A DNA stretch of 22,326 nucleotides from DATBDM01 sp034664425 (GTDB lineage: Bacteria > Actinomycetota > Thermoleophilia > Solirubrobacterales > Solirubrobacteraceae). Positions 8,732 to 16,116 of the stretch are shown here, one piece after another. The stretch covers positions 1-22,326 of the forward strand of contig JAXDHR010000217.1 of NCBI GenBank assembly GCA_034664425.1, written 5' to 3'. The notes beneath the pieces are model-generated. The model saw only the letters and a list, made by a program, of their open reading frames with translations, made no database searches and was not told where the DNA came from. Positions within the stretch are counted from its first letter, which is position 1, and each line of letters starts with the position of its first letter. The translations under genes were made by a program, and so were the position numbers.

Positions 8732-8850
8732 GGCGAGCGGTGGGCTCGCCGCCCGGGCGTCGCGTCGGGGGAAACGCTTCAGACGCCCGGGCGGGGCCCA
8801 CAGGGTGGTGAGGGACCGCCGTCGGGAGGTTGATCGGGCGGCCCCTCACC
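8732..8850 (-). promoter_or_regulatory. Highly structured leader, candidate cis-regulatory RNA
   Basis: Three strong inverted repeats stand in series upstream of the FAD oxidoreductase. (1) 8807-8820 pairs with 8837-8850: eight pairs, one mismatch, five pairs, 16-base loop. (2) 8749-8761 pairs with 8782-8794: 13 perfect pairs around a 20-base loop that holds an inner GCGT/ACGC stem; this helix can be extended by 8740-8745 with 8796-8801. (3) 8732-8738 pairs with 8744-8750: seven pairs with a five-base loop. Stem 3 and the extension of stem 2 use the same bases and exclude each other, as in attenuators and riboswitches. The element could equally be the terminator of the acyl-CoA dehydrogenase gene upstream. 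I recognise no known riboswitch core in it. The transcribed strand is assumed minus because the flanking genes are. Confidence 0.45.
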
Positions 8851-9014
8851 TGCGCCACGGACTTCCGCCGCCAGAGGGATGGGGGCCCTCGGTATGGGGC
8901 GGCGGCGCTTCCGCGACGTGTGCGTCGACCATGCGCTTCATCATTACGACAGGCGTCCCTCAGCGGATCTTCAGCGCAACCTCAAGGGAGCCTGAAGGTC
9001 CCATCACGATCGGC
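8851..9014. other. Remainder of the non-coding gap before the FAD oxidoreductase leader
   Basis: Between the acyl-CoA dehydrogenase stop and the structured leader I find no supported gene. There is a short stem CTTCAG...CTGAAG near 8970-9000 and a minus-strand frame of 32 codons (8846-8944, starting MMKRMVDAHVAEAPPP) with GAGGGA about 14 bases upstream. Neither is strong enough to call. Confidence 0.3.
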
Positions 9015-10181
9015 TCACGCAGCGGCGGGCTCCTCGACGCGACGCGGCAGGAGCGTCTCGCGGGCGATCACCAGCCGCTGGATCTGCGAGGTGCCCTCGT
9101 AGAGCTGCATGATCTTCGCGTCGCGCATCAGCTTCTCGACGGGGTAGTCCTTGATGAACCCGTAGCCGCCGTAGACCTGGACCGCGTCCGTGGCGACCTC
9201 CATCGCGGTGTCGGCGGCGAAGCGCTTCGCATGCGAGGACTCGAGCGTGTTGCGGCGGCCCTGGTCGAGCAGCACGGCGGAGTTCCAGGTCGCCAGGCGC
9301 GAGAGGTGCACCTTCGTCGCCATGTCCGCGATGATGAACTGGATCGCCTGGTGCATCGCGATCGGCACGCCGAACTGGACGCGCTCCTTCGAGTAGGCGG
9401 TCGCGAACTCGAACGCCGCGCGCGCGATGCCGGTCGCCATCGCGGCCACGCCCGGGCGCGTCGTGTCGAGCGTCTGCATCGCGAGCTTGAAGCCCTTGTT
9501 CTCCGCGCCGATCAGGTGGTCGGCCGGGATCTCGGTCTCGTTGAAGGAGATGGTCGCGGTGTTGGAGGCCCGCTGGCCCATCTTGTCCTCCTTCTTGTCC
9601 ACCGTGACCGTGCTGTCCTTGGGCACGAGGAAGCAGGAGATGCCGCGGTGGCCGGCCTCCTTGTCCGTCTTCGCGTAGACCGTGAAGAAGGACGCGTAGC
9701 CGCCGTTGGTGATGAAGCACTTGGAGCCGTTGAGCACCCACTTGTCGCCCTTGCGGACGGCGGTGGTGCGCATGCCCGAGACGTCGGAGCCGGCGTCGGG
9801 CTCGGTGAGGCAGAACGACGAGAAGATCGGCGCCTCGGTGAGCATCCCGAGGTACTGCTTCTTGAGCTCCTCCGAGCCGCCGAGCACCAGCGGCGCGGTG
9901 GCGAGGCCGTTGGCGCCGATCGAGGTCGCGATGCCCGAGCAGCCCCAGGCCAGCTCCTCCTCGATCAGCGCGCCCTCGAGCGCGGAGACGCCTGGGCCGC
10001 CGTACTCCTCGGGGATGTGGGAGTTCATCAGGCCGAGCTCCCAGGCCTTCTCGAGGATCTGCTGGGGCCAGGTCCCGTCCTTGTCGAACTCCCAGGCGAC
10101 GGGACGGATCTCCTTCTCGGCGAAGTCGTGCGCCATGTCGCGCAGCGCCTTCTGCTCGTCGGTGAGCGTGAAATCGACCAC
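9015..10181 (-). CDS. Acyl-CoA dehydrogenase
   Basis: A 388-residue FAD enzyme of the medium/short-chain acyl-CoA dehydrogenase type, which introduces the trans-2 double bond in acyl-CoA and passes electrons to ETF. Family signatures are complete: CLTEPDAGSD (residues 124-133), CFITNG (155-160), VQVYGGYGFIKDYPVEKLMRD (about 335-354) and the catalytic base Glu362 in QLYEGTSQIQ. The start is GTG 10181 (protein begins MVDFTLTDEQ), with GGAAGGAAAG six bases upstream. It is the first step that the hydratase and dehydrogenase at 4660-6625 would follow, though it is in a separate transcription unit. The chain-length or branched substrate cannot be read from sequence. A 16-bp palindrome sits 19 bases upstream. 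Confidence 0.94.
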   Translation of the reverse strand: MVDFTLTDEQKALRDMAHDFAEKEIRPVAWEFDKDGTWPQQILEKAWELGLMNSHIPEEYGGPGVSALEGALIEEELAWGCSGIATSIGANGLATAPLVLGGSEELKKQYLGMLTEAPIFSSFCLTEPDAGSDVSGMRTTAVRKGDKWVLNGSKCFITNGGYASFFTVYAKTDKEAGHRGISCFLVPKDSTVTVDKKEDKMGQRASNTATISFNETEIPADHLIGAENKGFKLAMQTLDTTRPGVAAMATGIARAAFEFATAYSKERVQFGVPIAMHQAIQFIIADMATKVHLSRLATWNSAVLLDQGRRNTLESSHAKRFAADTAMEVATDAVQVYGGYGFIKDYPVEKLMRDAKIMQLYEGTSQIQRLVIARETLLPRRVEEPAAA

Positions 10182-10199
10182 GGGCTCTTTCCTTCCAGA

Positions 10200-10215
10200 T
10201 TGACTAGTCAGTCAA
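10200..10215. promoter_or_regulatory. TetR/FadR-type operator before the acyl-CoA dehydrogenase
   Basis: TTGACTAGTCAGTCAA has arms TTGACT and AGTCAA and contains the perfect 10-base palindrome TGACTAGTCA. It resembles the palindromes bound by TetR-family regulators of fatty-acid degradation (Bacillus FadR type, with TGACTAGTCA-like core). It sits just downstream of the predicted promoter, where a bound repressor would block transcription. No fatty-acid regulator gene is nearby. Confidence 0.55.
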
Positions 10216-10228
10216 CGACGGGTACCCC

Positions 10229-10257
10229 AGGGTATCGGGCGGGGCGCCGTAGCACAA
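10229..10257 (-). promoter_or_regulatory. Candidate promoter of the acyl-CoA dehydrogenase gene
   Basis: On the minus strand TTGTGC (10257-10252) and TACCCT (10234-10229) are 17 bases apart. The predicted transcript start, near 10222, lies just ahead of the 10200-10215 palindrome, consistent with repression. Confidence 0.4.
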
Positions 10258-10370
10258 AACCCGACCCATCGCGGCTACGGGGTGCGCGACTCCTCGACCA
10301 GCACGCGATCCTCGCCGACAGCCGATTCGGGCCGGCGCCTGCCGCCCCCGCGGTCACGTCGGTTCGCCTC

Positions 10371-10408
10371 GAGACGTTTTCGCACGCGCCGAGTGTGGAA
10401 ACGTTCCC
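10371..10408 (+). promoter_or_regulatory. LacI-type operator boxes before the sugar ABC transporter operon
   Basis: GGAAACGTTCCC (10397-10408) is a near-perfect palindrome around a central CG, the hallmark of LacI/GalR-family operators. A weaker copy, GAGACGTTTTCG (10371-10382), lies 26 bases upstream. Both are within 90 bases of the binding-protein start codon. No LacI-family gene is in the window, so the regulator must be encoded elsewhere. The rest of the 10258-10456 gap shows nothing else I can support. Confidence 0.5.
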
Positions 10409-10456
10409 TTGCAGAGGCGAATCTGCCGGTTCAAACCTCGGGAGGAGAGGTCAGCA

Positions 10457-11494
10457 ATGTGGGAAGGCAAGCGCCTGGGCCGCATCAGCTCCGGGACCGT
10501 CGCGCTCGGCGTCGCCGCGACGCTCGCCGTCGTGGGCGTGTCCGCGTGCGGAAGCAGCGACAACGGCGGCTCCTCCGGGGGCGGCGGCAAGAGCAGTGGC
10601 GTCACCGTCGGGCTGATCACGAAGACCGACACCAACCCGTTCTTCGTGAAGATGAAGGAGGGCGCCCAGAAGGCGGCGACCCAGGACGGGGTCAAGTTGA
10701 TGACCGCCGCCGGCAAGTACGACGGCGACAACGCGAGCCAGGTCACCGCGATCAACAACATGCTCGCCGCCGGCGTCAAGGGGATCCTGCTCGTTCCCAG
10801 CAACACCAAGGCGATCATCCCCACGGTCCAGAAGGCCCGCAATCAGGGCGTCAAGGTGATCACGCTCGACACGCCGCTCGAGCCGCAGAACGCGGCCGAC
10901 GCGCTCTACGCCACCAACAACTTCACCGCGGGCAAGCTGATCGGCGAGTACGCGAAGAAGGCCATGGGCTCGAAGAAGCCGGTGATCGCGATGATGGACC
11001 TCAACCCCGGCATCACGGTCGGCGACCTGCGCCACAACGGCTTCCTCTCCGGGTTCGGGATCCCCAAGAACTCGCCGGACATCGTCTGCACCCAGTTCAC
11101 CCAGGGCGACCAGGCGAAGGGCCAGACGGCGATGGAGAACTGCCTGCAGAAGAACCCGGACATCAACCTCGTCTATTCGATCAACGAGCCGTCGGGGCTC
11201 GGCGCCTACAACGCGCTCCAGAAGGCGGGCAAGGCGAAGCAGGCGCTGCTCGTCTCGGTCGACGGCGGCTGCACCGGCGTCAAGGGCGTGCAGGACGGCA
11301 AGATCGCCGCCACCTCGCAGCAGTACCCACTGAAGATGGCGAGCCAGGGCGTCGACGCGATCGTGGCCGCGACCAAGGACAAGAAGAAGGTCTCCGGCTA
11401 CCACGACACCGGCGTCAACCTGATCACCGCGAAGCCGATGCCCGGCGTGCCCAGCAAGGACGTCAAGTTCGGCCTGCAGAACTGCTGGGGCTAG
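10457..11494 (+). CDS. frcB: Sugar-binding lipoprotein of an ABC transporter (fructose/ribose type)
   Basis: A 345-residue solute-binding lipoprotein. The signal peptide ends in a lipobox VSAC with Cys31, followed by a Gly/Ser tether (32-47). The mature part (49-345) is a type I periplasmic-binding fold for sugars: VGLITKTDTNPFF with KMKEGAQKAA, the DGDNASQVTAINNMLAAG segment, GILLVPSNTKAI, VITLDTPL, and near the C-terminus VSVDGGCTGVKGVQDG. These best recall the FrcB fructose-binding subgroup rather than RbsB, but the ligand is inferred. ATG 10457 is fixed by GGGAGGAGAGG just upstream; an in-frame codon at 10409 lacks such a site. It captures the sugar outside the membrane and delivers it to the permease encoded nine bases downstream. 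Confidence 0.88.
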   Translation: MWEGKRLGRISSGTVALGVAATLAVVGVSACGSSDNGGSSGGGGKSSGVTVGLITKTDTNPFFVKMKEGAQKAATQDGVKLMTAAGKYDGDNASQVTAINNMLAAGVKGILLVPSNTKAIIPTVQKARNQGVKVITLDTPLEPQNAADALYATNNFTAGKLIGEYAKKAMGSKKPVIAMMDLNPGITVGDLRHNGFLSGFGIPKNSPDIVCTQFTQGDQAKGQTAMENCLQKNPDINLVYSINEPSGLGAYNALQKAGKAKQALLVSVDGGCTGVKGVQDGKIAATSQQYPLKMASQGVDAIVAATKDKKKVSGYHDTGVNLITAKPMPGVPSKDVKFGLQNCWG

Positions 11495-11503
11495 GCCGCG
11501 GGC

Positions 11504-12511
11504 ATGGCCGACGTCGCCACCCAGGCCGAGGGATCCCGGACGCCCGAGGGGCGCCCGGGCATGCTCCTGCGGGCCAGGGCGATCTCCGTGGGCGGGCCAC
11601 TGCTCGCCCTCGCGATCGCCATCGTGTTCTTCTCGATCAAGTCCGACCGGTTCCTCTCAGGGCCGAACCTGTCGCTGATCCTCCAGCAGGTGATGGTGGT
11701 TGGCACGCTGGCCATCGGCCAGACGCTGATCATCCTCACCGCCGGCATCGACCTGTCCAACGGCGCGATCATGGCGCTGTCGTCGATCTTCATGACGAAG
11801 CTCGCGGTCAACGGCGGGGTCGCGCCACTGCTGGCGATCGCCATCGGGCTGCTCATCGCGACGGGGTTCGGCGTCCTCAACGGCACCCTCGTCACGCGGA
11901 TCCGCCTGCCGCCGTTCATCGTGACCCTGGCCACGCTGAACATCGCGTTCGCGCTCACGCACATCTACTCGAAGGACCAGACCATCAGCGGGCTGCCGAG
12001 CGCGCTGACGTGGATGGGCACGACGTTCAAGGTCGGCAACACCGGGATCGCCTGGGGCTCGATCCTGATGCTCGTGCTGTTCGGGATCGCCTTCTTCGTC
12101 CTCGGCCAGACGGCCGCCGGGCGCCACGTGTACGCCGTCGGCGACAACCCCGAGGCGGCGCGCCTGACCGGCATCCACACCAACCGCGTGCTGCTCGGGG
12201 TCTACGCGACGGCGGGCCTGTTGTACGGCATCGCCGCGCTGCTGCTGATCGGCTACACGAACGTCGGCGATCCCCAGGCCGGGGTGACGGACAACCTCGA
12301 CTCGATCACCGCGGTGGTGATCGGCGGGATCAGCCTGTTCGGCGGCCGCGGCAGCGTCATCGGCGCGCTGGTCGGCGCGCTGATCGTCGGCGTGATCCGA
12401 AACGGCCTGCAGCTGATCGGCGTCGACTCGATCTACCAGGTGCTGGTCACCGGCATCCTGGTGCTCCTGGCCGTCACCGTCGATCAGGTCGCAAGGAGGA
12501 CCCTCCGATGA
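11504..12511 (+). CDS. frcC: Sugar ABC transporter permease (FrcC/RbsC family)
   Basis: A 335-residue inner-membrane permease of the BPD_transp_2 family. After a short polar N-terminus (1-25) it has about eight to ten hydrophobic segments. Family marks are IGQTLIILTAGIDLSNGAIM (71-90), the cytoplasmic coupling loop VGDNPEAARLTGI (about 212-224) that contacts the ATPase, and a final GGRGSVIGALVGALIVGVI region. It would form the channel, probably as a homodimer. ATG 11504 has no strong ribosome binding site and starts nine bases after the binding-protein stop, so coupling is likely. Its stop overlaps the ATPase start as ATGA (12508-12511). Confidence 0.9.
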   Translation: MADVATQAEGSRTPEGRPGMLLRARAISVGGPLLALAIAIVFFSIKSDRFLSGPNLSLILQQVMVVGTLAIGQTLIILTAGIDLSNGAIMALSSIFMTKLAVNGGVAPLLAIAIGLLIATGFGVLNGTLVTRIRLPPFIVTLATLNIAFALTHIYSKDQTISGLPSALTWMGTTFKVGNTGIAWGSILMLVLFGIAFFVLGQTAAGRHVYAVGDNPEAARLTGIHTNRVLLGVYATAGLLYGIAALLLIGYTNVGDPQAGVTDNLDSITAVVIGGISLFGGRGSVIGALVGALIVGVIRNGLQLIGVDSIYQVLVTGILVLLAVTVDQVARRTLR

Positions 12512-13323
12512 GCGGTGGCGAAGAAACCACCGCGACCACCAACGGCGTCGCGCCGGTGCTCGAAGGGAGGGGCCTGGTCAAGCGCTACGGGCAGGTCGTG
12601 GCGATGGCGGGCGCCGACTTCCAGCTGCTGCGGAGCGAGGTCCTCGCAGTCATCGGTGACAACGGCGCCGGGAAGTCGACGCTGATCAAGGCGCTGTCGG
12701 GGGCGATCATCCCGGACGAGGGCGAGATCCTCCTCGACGGTGAGCGCGTGCGCTTCCACTCGCCGCTCGACGCCCGACGGCACGGCATCGAGACCGTCTA
12801 CCAGGACCTCGCGGTGGCCCCGGCGATGGACATCGCCGAGAACCTGTTCCTGGGTCGCGAGCCGCGCCGCCGCGGCGTCCTCGGGACGGTGCTGCGAATG
12901 GTCGACAAGCCCGGGATGGTGCAGCGTTCCAGCGAGGCGATGAAGGAGCTCAACATCGGCGTCGGGTCGATGCGCCAGCCCGTCGAGACGCTGTCGGGCG
13001 GTCAGCGGCAGGGCGTGGCGGTCGCGCGCAGCGCGGCGTTCGCCCGCCACGTCGTGATCATGGACGAGCCGACGGCAGCGCTCGGCGTCAAGGAGTCGCT
13101 GCAGGTCCTCGACCTTATCCGCCGGGTCCGCGAACGGGGGCTTCCCGTGATCCTCATCAGCCACGACATGCCGCACGTGTGGGAGGTCGCCGACCGCATC
13201 CACATCCAGCGGCTCGGCCGCCGCATCGCGGTGGTCGATCCGAACCAGGTCTCCTCGCAGGACGGCGTCGCGATCATGACCGGCGCGCTGGATCCGGGGG
13301 AGGTGCCCTCCGCACTGGCCTGA
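12508..13323 (+). CDS. frcA: Sugar ABC transporter ATPase, single-domain FrcA type
   Basis: A 271-residue ATPase that powers the transporter. All motifs are present: Walker A GDNGAGKST (50-58), Q-loop Gln99, signature LSGGQRQ (162-168), Walker B VVIMDEPTAA (182-191) and switch His219. Ribose-type importers usually have a fused double ATPase of about 500 residues; a single domain of about 260-270 residues is typical of the FrcA fructose subgroup, supporting the Frc assignment. ATG 12508 overlaps the permease stop, with AAGGAGGA at 12493-12500 as ribosome binding site. It is the last gene of the operon; no sugar kinase follows, unlike frcBCAK of rhizobia. Confidence 0.92.
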   Translation: MSGGEETTATTNGVAPVLEGRGLVKRYGQVVAMAGADFQLLRSEVLAVIGDNGAGKSTLIKALSGAIIPDEGEILLDGERVRFHSPLDARRHGIETVYQDLAVAPAMDIAENLFLGREPRRRGVLGTVLRMVDKPGMVQRSSEAMKELNIGVGSMRQPVETLSGGQRQGVAVARSAAFARHVVIMDEPTAALGVKESLQVLDLIRRVRERGLPVILISHDMPHVWEVADRIHIQRLGRRIAVVDPNQVSSQDGVAIMTGALDPGEVPSALA

Positions 13324-13330
13324 TGCGCGT

Positions 13331-13336
13331 CACAAT
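13331..13336 (+). promoter_or_regulatory. Candidate -10 box, leaderless start of the 13345 gene
   Basis: CACAAT lies eight bases before ATG 13345, with no ribosome binding site. It differs from TANNNT only at the first base. Confidence 0.3.
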
Positions 13337-13344
13337 GGGCTGCG

Positions 13345-13773
13345 ATGCAGAGCGCCTTCGCGATCGTGCTCTTCGTGGTGGTGGGCGGGGGGATCGTGCT
13401 GGCCATCGTCACCGCCGTCACCAGCGCGTCGACCTACGGCCAGATCGGGCGCGGCGACCTCTCGATCGGGGAGGACCGGCCGCTGCGGCCGACGCCCGTG
13501 GGCGGGGCGATGACGCCTGGCCAAGCGGCCGAGCGAGAGGCGGAGATCCGCCAGATGCTCGAGGCGCGCAACGCCCGCCGCGCAGCACGCGGGCTCGCGC
13601 TCGGCGACGTCGACGCCGAGCTGCGTGAGCTGACGGCCCCGGCGGTCGAGCCGGGGATCGAGGCCGAGCTCCGCGAGCTCGTCGTCTCGCGCAACGCCCG
13701 CCGGCTCGCGCGCGGGCAGGAGCCGCTCGACGTCGACGCCGAGGTCGCCCGGCGACTGCGCGAGCTCGCCTGA
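13345..13773 (+). CDS. Small membrane-anchored protein with an internal repeat
   Basis: A 142-residue protein with one N-terminal membrane helix (residues 4-27) and a polar remainder, probably cytosolic because the residues after the helix are not Cys- or signal-site-like. The polar part contains the same unit twice: EIRQMLEARNARRAARG plus LALGDVDAELREL (67-96) and ELRELVVSRNARRLARG plus QEPLDVDAEVARRLREL (108-141). Each unit is a helix, a basic RNARR-ARG turn and an acidic DVDAE helix, reminiscent of short SHOCT-like helical modules that mediate self-association, but I do not recognise a named family. It starts 21 bases after the ATPase gene and may have its own promoter. Function unknown. 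Confidence 0.75.
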   Translation: MQSAFAIVLFVVVGGGIVLAIVTAVTSASTYGQIGRGDLSIGEDRPLRPTPVGGAMTPGQAAEREAEIRQMLEARNARRAARGLALGDVDAELRELTAPAVEPGIEAELRELVVSRNARRLARGQEPLDVDAEVARRLRELA

Positions 13774-13798
13774 GCGCGAGCTCGGTTCCTCGTCCCGG

Positions 13799-14938
13799 TC
13801 AGCCGACGAAGTAGAACGTCAGGCCGAGGACGGCGTAGACCGCCAGCAGCTGGATGCCCTCGAACCACGTCGACTCCCCCTCCTGGGTGACGAAGTTGGC
13901 GACCAGCACGGCGATCAGGATCGCGCCGAGCTCGAGCCCGTTGAAGACCAGCGCCATCGGGAACGGCCCGACGAAGAAGGACAGCAGCACGAGCACGGGC
14001 GCCGCGAACAGCGCGATCTGGGCGCTCGAGCCGATCGCGATGCCCACCGACAGGTCGAGCTTGTCCTTCGACGCGAAGTACACCGCGACCCAGTGCTCGG
14101 CTGCGTTGCCGACGATCGCCACGACGATCAGCGAGACGAAGAACGGCGAGAGCCCGATGCCCTTGGACGCCTCCTCGATCGAGCCGACGAGGATCTCCGA
14201 CATGAAGCCGACCGCGACGCCGGCGACGGCCAGCGCGAACACGCTGCGCCTGACGCTCCAGGGCTCATCGCCCTCCTGCGCGTCCTCCTGCGGCGGGTTG
14301 AACAGCGTGCGATGGGTCTTCAGCGAGAAGAGCAGCCCCGCGAAGTAGGAGAGCAGCAGGACGATCGAGACGCCGACCGACAACGCCTCGAGGTTCGACG
14401 GGAAGCGGTCGCTCTTGTCCAGCGGACTGGGCAGCGCGCCCCCGATCACGAGCTCGAAGATCGCGGGCATCATGAGCGCCGCGCACGCCAGCAGCAGCAT
14501 CAGCGACTGGCTGCCGGCGGCGGTGCGGTCGAAGTACTGGCGCTCGCGCTTGAGGCCTCCGACGAGCATCGACGCGCCCATCACCAGCAGCACGTTGCCG
14601 AGGATCGAGCCGACCAGCGAGGCCTTGACGACCTCCTGCAGCCCCGCGTGGAGCGCGAAGAAGGCGATGATCAGCTCAGGGGCGTTGCCGAACGTGACGT
14701 TCAGCAGGCCGCCGATGCCAGGACCCGAGCGCGTCGCCAGCTCCTCTGTCGCGCGCCCCATCAGCGCCGCCGTCGGGATCACGCCGAGCGCCGAGGCGAA
14801 GAAGATCAGCGGCGCAGCGGCGCCGATCGCGTCGAGCACGATCGCGAACGGGATGAACGGCACGAGCACGTACGGCCAGCCCTCGCCGGAGAGCAGGAAG
14901 CCGCCGATGCCCCCGCGCGAGCGCGCTTCGTGAGCCAC
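13799..14938 (-). CDS. cax: Calcium/proton antiporter (CaCA superfamily, CAX family)
   Basis: A 379-residue integral membrane protein with about eleven helices. The two inverted CaCA alpha-repeats are clear: GNAPELI in the first half (residues 84-90, Glu88) and GNAAEH in the second (277-282, Glu281); these glutamates bind the ion. An acidic central loop (215-226, with PPQEDAQEGDEP) separates the halves, as is usual for CAX proteins. It would export Ca2+ (possibly other divalent cations) from the cytosol in exchange for protons. The start is GTG 14938 (MAHEARSRGG), with TAGGCT seven bases upstream and no ribosome binding site. It faces the 13345 gene tail to tail across 25 bases and follows the lipoprotein gene on the same strand. 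Confidence 0.93.
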   Translation of the reverse strand: MAHEARSRGGIGGFLLSGEGWPYVLVPFIPFAIVLDAIGAAAPLIFFASALGVIPTAALMGRATEELATRSGPGIGGLLNVTFGNAPELIIAFFALHAGLQEVVKASLVGSILGNVLLVMGASMLVGGLKRERQYFDRTAAGSQSLMLLLACAALMMPAIFELVIGGALPSPLDKSDRFPSNLEALSVGVSIVLLLSYFAGLLFSLKTHRTLFNPPQEDAQEGDEPWSVRRSVFALAVAGVAVGFMSEILVGSIEEASKGIGLSPFFVSLIVVAIVGNAAEHWVAVYFASKDKLDLSVGIAIGSSAQIALFAAPVLVLLSFFVGPFPMALVFNGLELGAILIAVLVANFVTQEGESTWFEGIQLLAVYAVLGLTFYFVG

Positions 14939-14945
14939 AGATGTG

Positions 14946-14951
14946 AGCCTA
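14946..14951 (-). promoter_or_regulatory. Candidate -10 box, leaderless start of the antiporter
   Basis: TAGGCT on the minus strand is seven bases before GTG 14938. It lies between the lipoprotein stop and the antiporter start, so the antiporter may be transcribed separately. Confidence 0.45.
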
Positions 14952-14971
14952 CGCTGCCGTCGACCGGGACG

Positions 14972-16048
14972 TCAGGGCGTCAGCAGGTCGGCGCACTTGC
15001 TCGCCTTCGCGCTGTCGTTGCCGGCCTTGTCGATGCACTGCGAGTACTTCTTGAGGTTGGCGGCGCTGGCGCCGCTCGAGCCGGCGCCGGACGAACCCGA
15101 GCCGGTTCCGCCGAGCCCGCTGAGCCCGAGGCTGTTGAGCCCGCTCAACAGCTGGGTGAACGGCTTGGGGTTCGCGGGAGCCGAGATGTCCTGGCCCTGG
15201 TTGATGTCGGTGATCTTCAGGTCGAGCGCGACCTTGGCGCTCTGGGCGGCGGCCGCGGCGCTCTTCGGGAGGTTCACGGTGAAGTTGACGAGCGCGCGCC
15301 GCAGGATCGAGTCGTTCTTGCCCGTGTCGATCTCGACCGACGGGCTCTGGATCGCCCGGACGGCCTGCTGCTTCTGCTGCGCGGTGAGCTTGTTCGGGAT
15401 GTTCTGCGTGGCCGAGCCGCCGAGCGCGCGGCCCTTCGCGAGCAGCGTGTTGACGTCGTCGAGCATCCGCGCGACATCGACGCCGCCCGTGATCCGCACG
15501 ACGTCGTCGTTGCGCACCTTGCCGTCGCCCACGTTGCGCGGGTGGGTCAGCCAGTTCTGGGGGTCGATGCCCAGCGCCGAGAGCGACTGCCCCTTGTGGC
15601 TGTTCGCCTGCTGCTGCGACTGCTCGTAGCCCTTGCGGAACTGGCTCCAGACGTTGTCGGTGATCGCGTAGTCGGTGCCCTGGAAGTCGACGTAGCCCTT
15701 GTCGACGGTCGACGTCACGCCGGCCGTGATGTTCTGACCGCTGCCGGCGATCGAGGCCGCGAGCTTGAACTTCGGCAGCTTGCCCTTGCCCTGGCTCTCG
15801 AACGGACCGGTGAGGCGCAGCGAGAGCGGCCCGCTGAGCTGCGACGAGCCCTGGGCGTCGACCTGCAACGAGAGGTCCAGCATGCCGGACTTGACCTGCT
15901 TGTCGCCCGAGAAGGTCTGCTTGAGCAGCTGGTTGACGGGCATGTCCGAGCTGGCCGCCTGACCACCTCCGCCGCCGCATCCGGCCACGAGAGCCAGGCC
16001 GAGGACTGCCAGTACGAGCGCGAACGCGCTTCTCGGTCGAGCCGCCAT
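14972..16048 (-). CDS. Lipoprotein, LppX/LprG-like
   Basis: A 358-residue lipoprotein: signal peptide with hydrophobic core 8-20, lipobox LVAGC with Cys24, then a Gly tether. The mature part (about 33-305) alternates strands such as SGMLDLSLQVDAQG, GPLSLRLTGPFES and FKLAASIAGSGQNI, a pattern like the LppX/LprAFG fold, a half-barrel that carries lipids in mycobacteria. The middle segment DNVWSQFRKGYEQS with a Gln-rich helix and the late VNFTVNLPKS and VALDLKITDIN strands fit the same reading. After a Gly/Ser linker (about 308-330) comes a short tail with two cysteines (KYSQCIDKAGNDSAKASKC), possibly a disulfide-closed helical hairpin. Family assignment is by pattern only. It is divergent from the C5-epimerase-like gene across 68 bases. 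ATG 16048 has TACGCT six bases upstream. Confidence 0.8.
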   Translation of the reverse strand: MAARPRSAFALVLAVLGLALVAGCGGGGGQAASSDMPVNQLLKQTFSGDKQVKSGMLDLSLQVDAQGSSQLSGPLSLRLTGPFESQGKGKLPKFKLAASIAGSGQNITAGVTSTVDKGYVDFQGTDYAITDNVWSQFRKGYEQSQQQANSHKGQSLSALGIDPQNWLTHPRNVGDGKVRNDDVVRITGGVDVARMLDDVNTLLAKGRALGGSATQNIPNKLTAQQKQQAVRAIQSPSVEIDTGKNDSILRRALVNFTVNLPKSAAAAAQSAKVALDLKITDINQGQDISAPANPKPFTQLLSGLNSLGLSGLGGTGSGSSGAGSSGASAANLKKYSQCIDKAGNDSAKASKCADLLTP

Positions 16049-16054
16049 TCGGCG

Positions 16055-16060
16055 AGCGTA
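16055..16060 (-). promoter_or_regulatory. Candidate -10 box, leaderless start of the lipoprotein
   Basis: TACGCT on the minus strand lies six bases before ATG 16048, and no ribosome binding site is present. Confidence 0.4.
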
Positions 16061-16116
16061 TCAAGGGGTCTGCGGGCCGAGCGCGACTTCGCTGTTGCGC
16101 CTGGGTTACGGCTCAC

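Noticed and set aside
8805..10616. A 603-codon plus-strand open frame opposite the acyl-CoA dehydrogenase
   Set aside because: The minus strand encodes a complete acyl-CoA dehydrogenase here, and the plus frame runs on through the promoter region of the sugar operon.
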